A stretch of DNA of 38,964 bases from Acidobacteriota bacterium (GCA_021778515.1 JAJYCJ010000003.1:1-38964); one strand, 5' to 3'. Counted from the first letter of the stretch, positions 26,404-34,892 are shown. The notes: generated by a model not told the origin, from the sequence alone. Numbers and translations are program-made.

Positions 26404-29157
26404 GTGAGCACGGACTGGAAAGAGACGCTGAACCTGCCCAAGACCCCCTTCCCCATGAAAGCCAACCTGACCCAGCGGGAACCGCTGCAACTGAAGGCCT
26501 GGGAAGAGAAGGGGATCTATGGCCAGATTCTGGCGGCCCGCGAGGGGGCGCCGGTCTTCTCGTTTCACGACGGGCCGCCCTACGCCAACGGTCCCATCCA
26601 CCTCGGCCACGCCCTGAACAAGGTCCTCAAGGACTTCGTCATCAAGTCCAAAACCATGGAGGGACTCAAGGTCACCTACCGCCCCGGCTGGGATTGCCAC
26701 GGCCTTCCCATCGAGCTCCAGATCGAGAAGGAGAGGGGGCGGAAGGTCCGGGAGGAGGACGTCCACACCTTCCGCCGGCACTGCCGCGAGTACGCGGAGA
26801 AGTTCATCGCGTTGCAGCGGGAGGATTTCATCCGCCTGGGGGTGTTCGGCGATTGGGGACATCCCTACAAGACCATGGATTACGCTTACGAGGCCGCCGT
26901 CGCCCGGGCCTTCACCGACTGCTTTCTCAAGGGCTACGCCTACAAGGGCATGAAGTCGGTGCAGTGGTGCATCCACTGCGAGACCGCGCTGGCCGAGGCC
27001 GAGGTGGAGTACCGCGACCACACCTCCCCCACCATCACGGTCAAGTTCGCCCTCGGGCCGGGCCAGGCCGAGAGGCTTCCCGAGGGGCTCCCGGCGGAGG
27101 GAAGCTTCGCCGTCATCTGGACCACGACCCCGTGGACGCTGCCGGCCAACCTGGCGGTGGCCTTCCATCCCGATTTCACGTACGTGGGCCTGCGCTGCGG
27201 AGGAGAGACCTACATCGTGGCCGAGGAGCTTCGGGAATCCTTCCTCAAGGAGACCGGTCTCACCGGACAGGTGGTGGTCCGATTCAAGGGCGCCCGGATG
27301 GAGGGGCTGCGGTTTCGGCATCCCTTTCTCGACCGCGACTCACTGGGCATCCTGGCCACCTACGTCACGGCCGATACGGGCACGGGCTGCGTGCACACGG
27401 CGCCCGGGCACGGCCAGGAGGACTACCTCTCCGGCGTGCGCTACAAGCTGCCCATCCTCTCCCCGGTGGATCCCCGCGGCCGATTCCAGGCCGGCGTGGA
27501 GCACTTCGCGGGCCAGAACGTCTTCGAGGCCAACCCCAGCGTGGTGGCTCTCCTCCGGGAGAGGGGTGCCCTGCTGGCGGAGGGACGGATCGACCACTCC
27601 TACCCCCATTGCTGGCGGTGCAAGAACCCCCTCATCTTCCGGGCCACCAACCAGTGGTTTATCTCCATGGCCCACGAGGATTTGCGGAGCAGGGCGCTGA
27701 AGGCCATCGATGCGGTTCAGTGGGTACCCGTCTGGGGGCGAAACCGGATCCACGCGATGATGGAGGGAAGACCCGACTGGTGCCTGAGCCGCCAGCGCCG
27801 GTGGGGCGTTCCCATCACGGTTCTGTTCTGCAGGGCCTGCGGAGAGCCGGTGCGTGAGCCGGCCCTCTTCGACAACGTGGTGGCGGCCTTCGCGGAGAGG
27901 GGCGCGGGCGTGTGGTGGGAGGGAGATCCCGCCAGGTTCCTGCCGGAGGGGTTCACCTGCCCCCGCTGCGGCGGGGCCGACTTCAAGGGAGAGACGGACA
28001 TCCTGGACGTCTGGTTCGATTCCGGCGTGAGCCACCGCGCCATCCTGGGACGGGAAGCCGACATGCCCTGGCCGTCCGAAATCTACCTCGAGGGCAGCGA
28101 CCAGCACCGGGGCTGGTTCCACACCTCCCTCCTGACGTCGCTCATGCTCCAGGGCTCCCCTCCCTACCGCCAGGTCCTGACGCACGGCTTCGTGTTGGAC
28201 GCCGAGGGACGCGCCATGTCCAAGTCCCAGGGCAACGTCATCTCCCCGCAGGAGGCGGTGAAGAAGAGCGGCGCGGAGATCCTGCGGCTCTGGGTCTCCA
28301 TGGTGGACTACCGCGACGACGTGCGCTTCTCCTGGGACCTGTTCCAGCGGATCGCCGAGGCCTACCTGAAGATCCGCAACACCATCCGCTACCTCCTGGG
28401 CAACCTGTACGACTTCAGGGCGCTGGACGCCGTGCCCGTGGAGCAGCTCCCCGAGCTGGACCGGTACGTCCTCCTTTTGCTGGACCGGCTCATCGAGCGC
28501 GTGACGAGGGCCTACCGCGAGTACGCCTTTCACGTGGTGTACCACGAGCTGCTCCAGTTCTGCACCGTCACTCTCTCGGCCTTCTATCTCGACATCCTCA
28601 AGGACCGCCTCTACTGCAGCTCGCCCTCCGGCCCCGAGCGCCGGGCAGCGCAGACGGTGCTCTACAAGCTGGCCGACGCCCTGGTGCGCCTCATGGCCCC
28701 CATCCTCTCCTTCACCGCCGAGGAGGTGTGGAGCAACCTGCCCGACCGGGAGTGCCCGTCGGTCCACATGGCGCTCTTCCCCAAGGCCGCCGCCGTGAAG
28801 GAAGACGGCATCGAATCCCGCTGGGAGGCTCTCCGCGCCGTCCGCGAATCGATCAACAAGGCCCTGGAAGAGGCCCGGCAACGCGGCGAAATCGGCAAGT
28901 CGCTGGAAGCGCGCGTCCGCATTGCGCCCGACGCGAAGAGCGGAGGGCTGCTGAGGGCCTACGAAGACCAGCTCCCAGCCCTCCTGATCGTCTCCCAGGT
29001 GGAGATCGCGGCGCAGGGAGAGAGCTTGGCGATCGAAATACTGCCCGCCCAGGGGGAGAAGTGCACCCGATGCTGGACGGTGACGGCTGCCCCCGTGAGG
29101 CGGGACGACGGACCCCTCTGCCCCCGCTGCGCCGCCGTGGTGGGAGGGCCGCGCTAG
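26404..29157 (+). CDS. ileS: isoleucyl-tRNA synthetase
   Basis: The 917-residue class I enzyme charges tRNA-Ile. It has the HIGH motif as HLGH (66-69, GPIHLGHALNK), the editing CP1 domain (TTTPWTLPANLAVAFHPD), the tryptophan/zinc-like cluster HCWRCKNPLIFRATNQWF, the KMSKS motif as AMSKS (604-608) and the C-terminal zinc finger CTRC...CPRC near 887-910. The first lysine of KMSKS is alanine, while the catalytically important second lysine is kept. The GTG at 26404 has AGGAGG six bases upstream and its own promoter. lspA follows one base after the stop, so ileS-lspA-lgt appear co-transcribed, an arrangement also common in other bacteria. Confidence 0.97.
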   Translation: MSTDWKETLNLPKTPFPMKANLTQREPLQLKAWEEKGIYGQILAAREGAPVFSFHDGPPYANGPIHLGHALNKVLKDFVIKSKTMEGLKVTYRPGWDCHGLPIELQIEKERGRKVREEDVHTFRRHCREYAEKFIALQREDFIRLGVFGDWGHPYKTMDYAYEAAVARAFTDCFLKGYAYKGMKSVQWCIHCETALAEAEVEYRDHTSPTITVKFALGPGQAERLPEGLPAEGSFAVIWTTTPWTLPANLAVAFHPDFTYVGLRCGGETYIVAEELRESFLKETGLTGQVVVRFKGARMEGLRFRHPFLDRDSLGILATYVTADTGTGCVHTAPGHGQEDYLSGVRYKLPILSPVDPRGRFQAGVEHFAGQNVFEANPSVVALLRERGALLAEGRIDHSYPHCWRCKNPLIFRATNQWFISMAHEDLRSRALKAIDAVQWVPVWGRNRIHAMMEGRPDWCLSRQRRWGVPITVLFCRACGEPVREPALFDNVVAAFAERGAGVWWEGDPARFLPEGFTCPRCGGADFKGETDILDVWFDSGVSHRAILGREADMPWPSEIYLEGSDQHRGWFHTSLLTSLMLQGSPPYRQVLTHGFVLDAEGRAMSKSQGNVISPQEAVKKSGAEILRLWVSMVDYRDDVRFSWDLFQRIAEAYLKIRNTIRYLLGNLYDFRALDAVPVEQLPELDRYVLLLLDRLIERVTRAYREYAFHVVYHELLQFCTVTLSAFYLDILKDRLYCSSPSGPERRAAQTVLYKLADALVRLMAPILSFTAEEVWSNLPDRECPSVHMALFPKAAAVKEDGIESRWEALRAVRESINKALEEARQRGEIGKSLEARVRIAPDAKSGGLLRAYEDQLPALLIVSQVEIAAQGESLAIEILPAQGEKCTRCWTVTAAPVRRDDGPLCPRCAAVVGGPR

Positions 29158-29158
29158 G

Positions 29159-29662
29159 ATGAGGAAGGCCCCCTACCTCCTCATCGGCCTGATCGTCCTG
29201 GTCATCGATCAGATCACCAAGGCCATGGTTCTGAGCTCCATCCCCCTGGGGGGCGGGCGGGAGATCACGCCGTGGTTCTCCATCATCCACTGGCAGAACC
29301 CCGGCGGATTGTTCGGCATGATGAACCAGCTCCCGTCGGTGGCTCGGGTGGGCGTGTTCCTCCTCCTGCCCCTTTTAGGCATCGCGCTCCTGGGCTTCCT
29401 CTTCGCCAAGTCCCGGCGCCGAATCGAGTGGATCCTCCTCTCCGCCGTGCTGGGCGGGGCCCTCGGGAACATGGTGGACCGGTTCCGCTTCGGCTCCGTC
29501 GTGGACTTTCTGGACTTCCATCTGCCGGGGGGGCCGGCCTGGCCCACCTTCAACGTGGCGGACGCATCCCTCTCCACAGGCATTCTGTTGTACCTGGCTC
29601 TCGTCCTGCTGCGCCCGGAACCGGAGGGGGAGCATGCACCCGATTCTCTTCACCATCGGTAA
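29159..29662 (+). CDS. lspA: lipoprotein signal peptidase (SPase II)
   Basis: The 167-residue protein has four hydrophobic segments and the LspA aspartyl-protease dyad: D116 in FGSVVDFLDF and D135 in FNVADASLSTG. NPGGLFGM (48-55) corresponds to the usual N-x-G-x-x-F motif and GNMVDRFRFG to the conserved GNxxDR. It cleaves the signal peptide of lipidated prolipoproteins in the inner membrane. It starts one base after the ileS stop, and its end overlaps lgt by 29 bases. The RND adaptor in this window would be one of its substrates. Confidence 0.96.
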   Translation: MRKAPYLLIGLIVLVIDQITKAMVLSSIPLGGGREITPWFSIIHWQNPGGLFGMMNQLPSVARVGVFLLLPLLGIALLGFLFAKSRRRIEWILLSAVLGGALGNMVDRFRFGSVVDFLDFHLPGGPAWPTFNVADASLSTGILLYLALVLLRPEPEGEHAPDSLHHR

Positions 29663-30410
29663 TTTCCCCGTCGGCACTTACGGGGTGCTCATGGCCCTCT
29701 CGGCCCTGGCGGCCCTGTCCCTGGCCAGGATCCTGGCCCCCAAAGCGGGTCTGGATGACGGCCAGATGGTGGACCTGTTCGTCTACTCCATCCTCGCGGC
29801 CTTCGTGGGGGCCAAGCTGGCCATGGCCATCGGGGACTTCCGGGAGTTTTCGGACCATCCCGTCCGGTTTCTGGTGGAGAGCCTCCGCTCCTTCGGGGCT
29901 TTCTACGGCGGATTCATCGCGGCCGTCGCGGTGGCCGTCTTCTACCTCAGGCGTCACCGCATCCCCTTCTGGCCGGCCGCCGACGTCACGGCCGTCTGTC
30001 TTGCCCTCGGTCAGGGAATGGGCCGGTGGGGCTGTTTCTTCGCGGGCTGTTGCTACGGAAAACCCACCAATCTGCCCTGGGGCATGGTCTTCCCGGCCGT
30101 CCCAATCTGCGCCGACGGCACGCGCATCCATCCGTGGCCCCTCTACGAGAGCGCCGCGGACCTGGCGATCTTCGGGCTCCTGTTGTTCCTGTTCAAGAGG
30201 CGGCGATTCTCCGGTCAGGTCTTTCTCGTCTATGCGGCGCTCTATGCCGTGGCCCGAGGTCTCCTGGAGTTCCTCAGGGGCGACGCCGTTCGCGGCCTCT
30301 ACTTCGGCGGAGAGGTCTCCCTCTCCCAGATCGTGGCGCTGTTCGTCTTCGTCGCGGCCGTGGGCACCTACCTCTGGCGTCGGCCCCGGACCGCGGGACC
30401 GGGAGCCTGA
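29634..30410 (+). CDS. lgt: prolipoprotein diacylglyceryl transferase
   Basis: The 258-residue membrane protein transfers diacylglycerol from phosphatidylglycerol to the lipobox cysteine. It has about seven membrane segments, the Lgt signature QGMGRWGCFFAGCCYG (127-142), FYGGF (90-94), and HPWPLYE (166-172) in place of the more usual HPTQLYE. LLEFLRGDAVRG holds the late conserved arginine. GGAGGGGG lies upstream of ATG 29634, which is inside the end of lspA, so the two lipoprotein genes are coupled. Together with lspA it provides the first two steps of lipoprotein maturation. Confidence 0.95.
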   Translation: MHPILFTIGNFPVGTYGVLMALSALAALSLARILAPKAGLDDGQMVDLFVYSILAAFVGAKLAMAIGDFREFSDHPVRFLVESLRSFGAFYGGFIAAVAVAVFYLRRHRIPFWPAADVTAVCLALGQGMGRWGCFFAGCCYGKPTNLPWGMVFPAVPICADGTRIHPWPLYESAADLAIFGLLLFLFKRRRFSGQVFLVYAALYAVARGLLEFLRGDAVRGLYFGGEVSLSQIVALFVFVAAVGTYLWRRPRTAGPGA

Positions 30411-30411
30411 C

Positions 30412-31356
30412 GTGCCGCGATTGGAGATCGTGCTGCCCGAGGGGGCCAGGCGGATCGACCACCTGCTGGCCACCCTCCTGGCCGAAAAGGGCCTGACCCG
30501 GTCGGCCGTCCACCGGCTCATGGACGAGGGACGGGTTCTCCTGGACGGACTGCCCGTCAAGCCTTCGAACCCGGCGAGGAGCGGACAGAGGGTGGTGGTG
30601 GACCTCCCCGAGCCGGAACCCAGCGGCCTGGTGCCGATGGAGTATCCACTGACCGTCCTCTACGAGGATGAGGCCTGCGTCGCCGTTGAGAAACCCGCGG
30701 GGCTGGTGACGCATCCCGCCAAGGGACACGCCAACGACACGCTGGTGAACGTTCTCGTGGGAAAGGCCATCGGCATGGCCGCGGGGTTCGGCCCCGCGCG
30801 CCCGGGAATCCTGCACCGCCTGGACAAGGAGACCTCGGGAGTTCTGCTGCTGGCGAAGAACGATGCGGCGCACTCCGATCTGGCCGCCCAATTCAAAGAC
30901 CGGCAGATCGAGAAGACTTACTGGGCCCTGGTCTGGGGGGCCCTGGAGCGGGACCCCTCGGAGGTGGATGGGCCCATCGGAAGGGACGCGCGAAACCGCA
31001 AGCGCATGGCCGTGGTGTCAGGCGGCCGCCCCGCGAGGACCTCCTTTCGGACGCTGGAGGTGCTCCCCCACGTGAGCCTGGTGGAGGCCAAACCCTTCAC
31101 GGGGCGGACCCATCAGATCCGGGTGCACCTCGCCTCGCTCCGGCACCCGGTGGTGGGTGACGCCCTCTACGGGGGGCACCCGGAAAACGGTCTGCCCTCC
31201 TCTCTTCTGCGGTCCCGCGTGCGGGCGGCGGGGAGGTTCTTTCTGCACGCGCATTCTCTGACCTTCGTGAGTCCGGCGGCCGGGAGGGTGACGGTGACCT
31301 CTCCCCTCCCCGAGGAATTCGAGGCGATCATCGAGGAGTTCCGGCGCCATGGATAA
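30412..31356 (+). CDS. rluD: RluD-type ribosomal large-subunit pseudouridine synthase
   Basis: The 314-residue protein has an N-terminal S4 RNA-binding domain (about 12-60, RRIDHLLATLLAEKGLTRSAVHRLMDEGRVLLDG) and an RluA/RluD catalytic domain. The motif GILHRLDKETSGVLLLAKN contains the catalytic Asp (D138); VEKPAGLVTHPAKGH, GRTHQIRVHL and HPVVGDALYGG follow. It isomerises uridines in rRNA; RluD proper targets helix 69 of 23S rRNA, though RluA/RluC relatives cannot be excluded. GTG at 30412 follows the lgt stop by one base; GGGAG lies upstream. The end overlaps the next gene by eight bases. Confidence 0.92.
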   Translation: MPRLEIVLPEGARRIDHLLATLLAEKGLTRSAVHRLMDEGRVLLDGLPVKPSNPARSGQRVVVDLPEPEPSGLVPMEYPLTVLYEDEACVAVEKPAGLVTHPAKGHANDTLVNVLVGKAIGMAAGFGPARPGILHRLDKETSGVLLLAKNDAAHSDLAAQFKDRQIEKTYWALVWGALERDPSEVDGPIGRDARNRKRMAVVSGGRPARTSFRTLEVLPHVSLVEAKPFTGRTHQIRVHLASLRHPVVGDALYGGHPENGLPSSLLRSRVRAAGRFFLHAHSLTFVSPAAGRVTVTSPLPEEFEAIIEEFRRHG

Positions 31357-32224
31357 GAAGATAGCCCTGATCGGATGCGGCAAGGCCGGACTGTCCCTGT
31401 CGCTCGCCCTGAAAGGGGCGGGCTGGGAGGTCGTGGGGTGCGCCTCTCGCACGTCCGCCGCGGCTCGCGCGGGAGCGGACTGGCTCGCCTGTCCCCTGCT
31501 TACCTCCTTCGGAGAGATCCCCGCGGAGGCGACCCTGATCCTCGGGGTCCCCGAAGGGGCTCTGCCGGAGGTGGAGTCCAGCGTAGCCCGGCAGGACCCG
31601 AGCCTGAAGGGCCGCGTGATCCTTCACCTGAGCGGAGCCCTCCCCGCCAGGGTCCTTGAGTCCTGCCGCCTTCGGGGCGCCAGCGTGGGGTCCATCCATC
31701 CGATCATGGCCCTTCCCGATCCGCTCACGGGCGCCAAGCGCCTGAAAGACGCCACCTTTGCCATCGAGGGTCGGCCCGCGGCCCTGGAGGTCATGAGGGC
31801 CATCGCACTGGCTCTCTCGGGGCGCTATTTCATCCTTTCTCCTCGGGGCAAGACCCTCTACCACGCCGCAGCCGTGGTGGCCTCCAACCACCTGGTGGCA
31901 CTCCTGGCCGACAGCCAGGAGCTTCTCGGCAGGGCCGGGGCCGACGCCTCCGTGGCCTGGCCGGCCTTTCAGGCGCTGGTTGAAGGGACGGTGAAGAACT
32001 TCTACGCGGGCGGACCGGTCTCCGCACTGACGGGCCCCGTGGAACGCGGTGACCTCGAAACCGTCAAGAAGCACCTGCAGGCGCTCAAGCGCTGGCCAGA
32101 GGCACGGGAGCGCTACCGGTCCATGGCGTTGGGGGTCCTGGGGCTGGCCCGTCTGCGCCACCCCGAGCGGAGGGACGCCCATGACGCCCTTGAAAAGCTC
32201 ATCACCGGGTGGCACAGTAGCTAG
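31349..32224 (+). CDS. Rossmann-like/DUF2520 domain protein
   Basis: The 291-residue protein begins with a nucleotide-binding beta-alpha-beta (KKIALIGCGKAGLSLSLALKGAGWEVVGCASR), with GxGxxG present as GCGKAG. It continues with TLILGVPEGALPEVESSVA and HLSGALPARVLE. The middle GSIHPIMALPDP and the C-terminal helical part (KTLYHAAAVVASNHLVALLADSQELLGRAG) match the DUF2520 family that follows Rossmann-like NADP-binding domains. Its relatives resemble prephenate or ketopantoate reductase-type enzymes, but no substrate is established. ATG at 31349 overlaps rluD; the MglA-type gene begins 14 bases downstream. Confidence 0.85.
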   Translation: MDKKIALIGCGKAGLSLSLALKGAGWEVVGCASRTSAAARAGADWLACPLLTSFGEIPAEATLILGVPEGALPEVESSVARQDPSLKGRVILHLSGALPARVLESCRLRGASVGSIHPIMALPDPLTGAKRLKDATFAIEGRPAALEVMRAIALALSGRYFILSPRGKTLYHAAAVVASNHLVALLADSQELLGRAGADASVAWPAFQALVEGTVKNFYAGGPVSALTGPVERGDLETVKKHLQALKRWPEARERYRSMALGVLGLARLRHPERRDAHDALEKLITGWHSS

Positions 32225-32238
32225 GCTGGGGGAAGAGG

Positions 32239-33387
32239 ATGGCCTTTTTCAATTACGCGACAATGCAGATGGCCGCCAAGGTGGTCTACTACGGCCCGGG
32301 CCTCTGCGGAAAGACCACCAACCTCCAGTACATCTACAACAAGACGTCGCCCAAGTCGCGGGGCGAGATGGTCTCTCTGGAGACCGAGTCGGACCGCACG
32401 CTCTTTTTCGACCTTCTGCCCCTGGAGGTGGGGGTCATCGCCGGCTTCAAGACGCGGTTCCAGCTCTACACCGTTCCGGGCCAGGTTTTCTACGGGGAGA
32501 CCCGGCGGATGGTGCTCAAGGGCGTGGACGGCGTCGTCTTCGTGGCCGACTCCCAGCGCCCCATGCGGGAAGCCAACATCGAGAGCCTGAAGGACCTGGA
32601 GAAGAACCTCCAGGACATGGGGGTCAACCTCGCCGACGTTCCGCTGGTGCTCCAGTTCAACAAGCGGGACCTGCCCAGCCTCCTCACCGTCGAGGAGTTG
32701 AACCGGGATCTCAACTGGTGCGACTGGAGCCACTTCAGTGCCAGCGCCGTCAACGGGATGGGGGTATTCGACACCCTCAAGGGCATCAGCCGCCTCACCC
32801 TTCACGCGCTCAAGGGTAAGCTGGCCCGCCCTGCCGAAACCGTGGCCCAGCCGGCGGCGCCCCCCGCCCCTGCTGCCCCCCTGCCGAGTCGGCCCGCCGA
32901 GACATCGCCCGCGACCGCCGCCCCGCCACCGCCACCGCCGCCAGCCCCCCCGCCGCCCTCCGCGGTGGAGGTGGAGTTCGCCACCCTGGTCACCTCGGCC
33001 AGCGACAAAGAGTTAGCCCGGCGGGCCCCCAAACTGAAGACGGTCACCACCACCAGCCTCCGCGTGGCTTCCGAGCTGGACAGGATTCGGGAGAGCCTGC
33101 TCGGTCCCATCCTCTCCTCCTCCCGCCCCAAGGTGAAGGACCTGACCCCGCAATTGGACGACCTCCGCCGGCACTCACTCCAGCACGCTCCGGCGGAGCC
33201 GGTGCTCGAAGTCCCGCCCGAGGTCCTGCAGGGCCTGGATTCACTGGGCCTGCGGGTGATGGTCATGGACGCCGGGGGCCGCGAGGCTTTCGCCGGCGAT
33301 CTCGCCGTCAGGTCTGAAGAGCTCCAGCGTACGGGAGACGGTTGGATCGTGAGGATCAGGCTGGCTCCCAAGCAGGAGGCGCCTTAG
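32239..33387 (+). CDS. MglA-like small GTPase with proline-rich linker and C-terminal extension
   Basis: Residues 1-193 are very similar in layout to Myxococcus MglA: FNYATMQMAAKVVYYGPGLCGKTTN with the P-loop at 19-27, SDRTLFFDLLP with R53 at the place of the intrinsic catalytic arginine, LYTVPGQVFY (77-86) in which Thr replaces the usual Asp of the DxxG motif, and NKRD (141-144). MglA sets front-rear polarity and controls motility; no MglB partner gene is seen in the window. A proline/alanine-rich linker (about 197-241, with runs of prolines) leads to a 140-residue extension that I do not recognise: a helical part (249-315) and a beta-rich end (about 325-376). The full 382 residues are about twice the usual length. 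GGAAGAGG lies upstream of the ATG. Confidence 0.88.
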   Translation: MAFFNYATMQMAAKVVYYGPGLCGKTTNLQYIYNKTSPKSRGEMVSLETESDRTLFFDLLPLEVGVIAGFKTRFQLYTVPGQVFYGETRRMVLKGVDGVVFVADSQRPMREANIESLKDLEKNLQDMGVNLADVPLVLQFNKRDLPSLLTVEELNRDLNWCDWSHFSASAVNGMGVFDTLKGISRLTLHALKGKLARPAETVAQPAAPPAPAAPLPSRPAETSPATAAPPPPPPPAPPPPSAVEVEFATLVTSASDKELARRAPKLKTVTTTSLRVASELDRIRESLLGPILSSSRPKVKDLTPQLDDLRRHSLQHAPAEPVLEVPPEVLQGLDSLGLRVMVMDAGGREAFAGDLAVRSEELQRTGDGWIVRIRLAPKQEAP

Positions 33388-33398
33388 GGCCCGCGACT

Positions 33399-33809
33399 TC
33401 AAAAGAGCTTGAAGCGCTTCCGCTTGCGCTCCCCTTCGAGGGCCAGCACCCGGCCCGAGAGGTCCTCCACCGCCTGTTTGAGCTTGAAATTCTCCTGCAC
33501 GAGATTCTCGAAGACGTCGAGCAGGAGGTCCACGTCCCTGCGCAGCAACACGGGATCGCTCGTGGAGACGAGGGCCTCCTTGACCTCCTTGAGGGGCCGT
33601 CCCTGCTCGTGCACCAGGGCGTGAATGTGCTTGAGCTTCTCGATGTCGTCCTGCCGGAACCGTCTGTGCCCGCCGGGGGTCTTGGGGACCTCCAGGTAGT
33701 GTTTGAACTCGCGTTCGTAGAAGCGGATGGTGCTCACCGGGAGGCCCGTGGTCTCGGCCACGTACCCGATGCTGTAGGTCTTCGGCTCCACGGGTGCGGG
33801 AGAATTCAT
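33399..33809 (-). CDS. MerR-family transcriptional regulator
   Basis: The 136-residue product has a MerR winged helix (YSIGYVAETTGLPVSTIRFYEREFKHYLEVPKTPGGHRRFRQDDIEKLKHIHALVHEQG) and a coiled-coil tail (about 80-125) without clear metal-binding cysteines. Its N-terminal domain is of the type found in small regulators of unknown signal. ATG at 33809 is preferred because GAGGG lies before it and because the predicted transcription start (about 33832) leaves no leader for the earlier in-frame ATG at 33830. Eleven bases separate its stop from the end of the convergent MglA-type gene. The basic C-terminus is KRKRFKLF. Confidence 0.88.
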   Translation of the reverse strand: MNSPAPVEPKTYSIGYVAETTGLPVSTIRFYEREFKHYLEVPKTPGGHRRFRQDDIEKLKHIHALVHEQGRPLKEVKEALVSTSDPVLLRRDVDLLLDVFENLVQENFKLKQAVEDLSGRVLALEGERKRKRFKLF

Positions 33810-33838
33810 GGCGCCCTCATCGCGGTTCATCCGTCTCG

Positions 33839-33867
33839 AACATAGCAGATCGAAACCGGAGGATCAA
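33839..33867 (-). promoter_or_regulatory. promoter of the MerR-family gene
   Basis: On the minus strand TTGATC (33862-33867), a 17-base spacer and TATGTT (33839-33844) form a good sigma-70-like promoter with a start site near 33832. Confidence 0.5.
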
Positions 33868-34207
33868 ACCTCGATGGGCTGGCGGCAAGGCTAGCGTGCC
33901 GCGCGCTGGCCAGTCCGCATGCTGCCGGACGCGCGGCCCAGCGGGTGCTCCTCGAATGGGGGGCAGTTTTCGCCCTGATCTGGCCCGCATTTGCGTGGAG
34001 ACGTTGCTGGGGCACGCTGGCCCGCCTACATTGTCATTGCAAGGGCGAAAGGCGGAATCTGTCCTCGTTCGCGGACAACTGGCCACCCCCCCGGGCAACG
34101 GTTGCTGAGGCCAGCAGCGGCGGGGCCGCCCGTGCCGGAGATCGGGCATTCGACGCTGTAGTGGCATGGACCTTGCACTTCGGCGCATGTCGAAAAGGAG
34201 GTGCTGG
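33868..34207. other. 340-base gene-free region with a bulged hairpin
   Basis: No frame in this stretch resembles a gene. It includes a structured segment at 33898-33937: GCCGCGC and GTCCG on the left pair with CGGAC and GCGCGGC on the right, with an 8-base bulge on the left strand and an 8-base loop. A further inverted repeat TGTCC...GGACA lies near 34059-34076. It is less GC-rich in its middle part (around 34020-34080) than its surroundings. It ends in the AAGGAGGTG site of the exported protein at 34208. It may hold a promoter or small RNA; I cannot identify one. Confidence 0.35.
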
Positions 34208-34813
34208 ATGTTAAGACCCAAGCTTTGGTTTGCCGCGCTGGCCATGGGACTGCTGGCCGTGGGCGTCCTGGCGGCCAAGGAGAACGTCAAGAAGCTCTCG
34301 ACCTACGGCTACGTGGGCCGGCAGGGAGATATCTCCCTCGTGGTGGACATGGACGTCGCCCGCTATCGGGGCGGAGAAAAATACATCCCCCTGCTCATCT
34401 GGCTGGGCAGCGCTGGGAACAAGACCCTCCACGCCGAACGGGGCTCCTTCACGCTCGTGGACCCCAAGGGTGAGTCCCATCCCCTGGCAACTACCCAGGC
34501 GGTGACCCAGAATTACGGCCCCGCCCTCATTTCCAACGATTACTCCTACGTGCGCACCATGCCCGACTATGCCCGGATGATCTATCTCTCCTGTCAGCCC
34601 ATCCGCCAAGTCGCCTTCTTCCCCAACCCCGCCGGGCGGCCAGGGGTGCTCTACGATCACGTGGAGCTTCCCAACCACACCTTTTTCCGGACGCTGCTCT
34701 ACTTCGCCAACCCGGCCGGCAAGGATCCCGGAAAGTACACGCTCATCTACGACGACCCGGGGAGCAAGACCCACATCGAAATCCCCTTCACCATCCCCTG
34801 GTCCAAAAGCTAG
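34208..34813 (+). CDS. exported protein of unknown function
   Basis: The 201-residue precursor has a signal peptide (LRPKLWFAALAMGLLAVGVLAA). The mature part is beta-rich (STYGYVGRQGDISLVVDMDVARYRGGEKYIPLLIWLGSAGN, GSFTLVDPKGESHPLATTQA) and looks like a small all-beta, immunoglobulin-like periplasmic or secreted protein. I recognise no family and no catalytic motif. Tyrosine and phenylalanine are common in the second half. The ATG has AAGGAGGTG seven bases upstream, a strong site. The gene stands alone, with a 377-base gap before it and an intrinsic terminator after it. Confidence 0.75.
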   Translation: MLRPKLWFAALAMGLLAVGVLAAKENVKKLSTYGYVGRQGDISLVVDMDVARYRGGEKYIPLLIWLGSAGNKTLHAERGSFTLVDPKGESHPLATTQAVTQNYGPALISNDYSYVRTMPDYARMIYLSCQPIRQVAFFPNPAGRPGVLYDHVELPNHTFFRTLLYFANPAGKDPGKYTLIYDDPGSKTHIEIPFTIPWSKS

Positions 34814-34840
34814 AACCGACATTTCGCCGCGCGGCACCGA

Positions 34841-34867
34841 GGGCCGGGACCACCCGGCCCTTTCCTT
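34841..34867 (+). terminator. intrinsic terminator after the exported protein
   Basis: GGGCCGGG (34841-34848) and CCCGGCCC (34853-34860) form a perfect 8-base stem with loop ACCA, followed by TTTCCTT. This is the clearest Rho-independent terminator in the window. Confidence 0.75.
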
Positions 34868-34883
34868 ATCTCCGTGGGCGATG

Positions 34884-34892
34884 TGCTATAAT
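34884..34892 (+). promoter_or_regulatory. extended -10 promoter of the rsmI operon
   Basis: TG-C-TATAAT (34884-34892) is an extended -10 with a perfect hexamer. The -35 position (about 34864-34869) falls at the end of the preceding terminator and is poor. The start site would be near 34899. Confidence 0.55.

Noticed and set aside
26317-26404. T-box riboswitch upstream of ileS
   Set aside because: A good promoter at 26354-26382 leaves a leader of only about 15-20 bases, far too short for a T-box.
31655-31661. CTTGAGT, a perfect HAIR half-site
   Set aside because: It is inside a coding region, with no partner half-site at the correct spacing and no promoter near it.
33945-34214. Open frames of 89-157 codons in the gap before the exported protein
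   Set aside because: They have no ribosome site, no domain-like sequence and unusual Cys/Trp/Arg content; several overlap each other on both strands.
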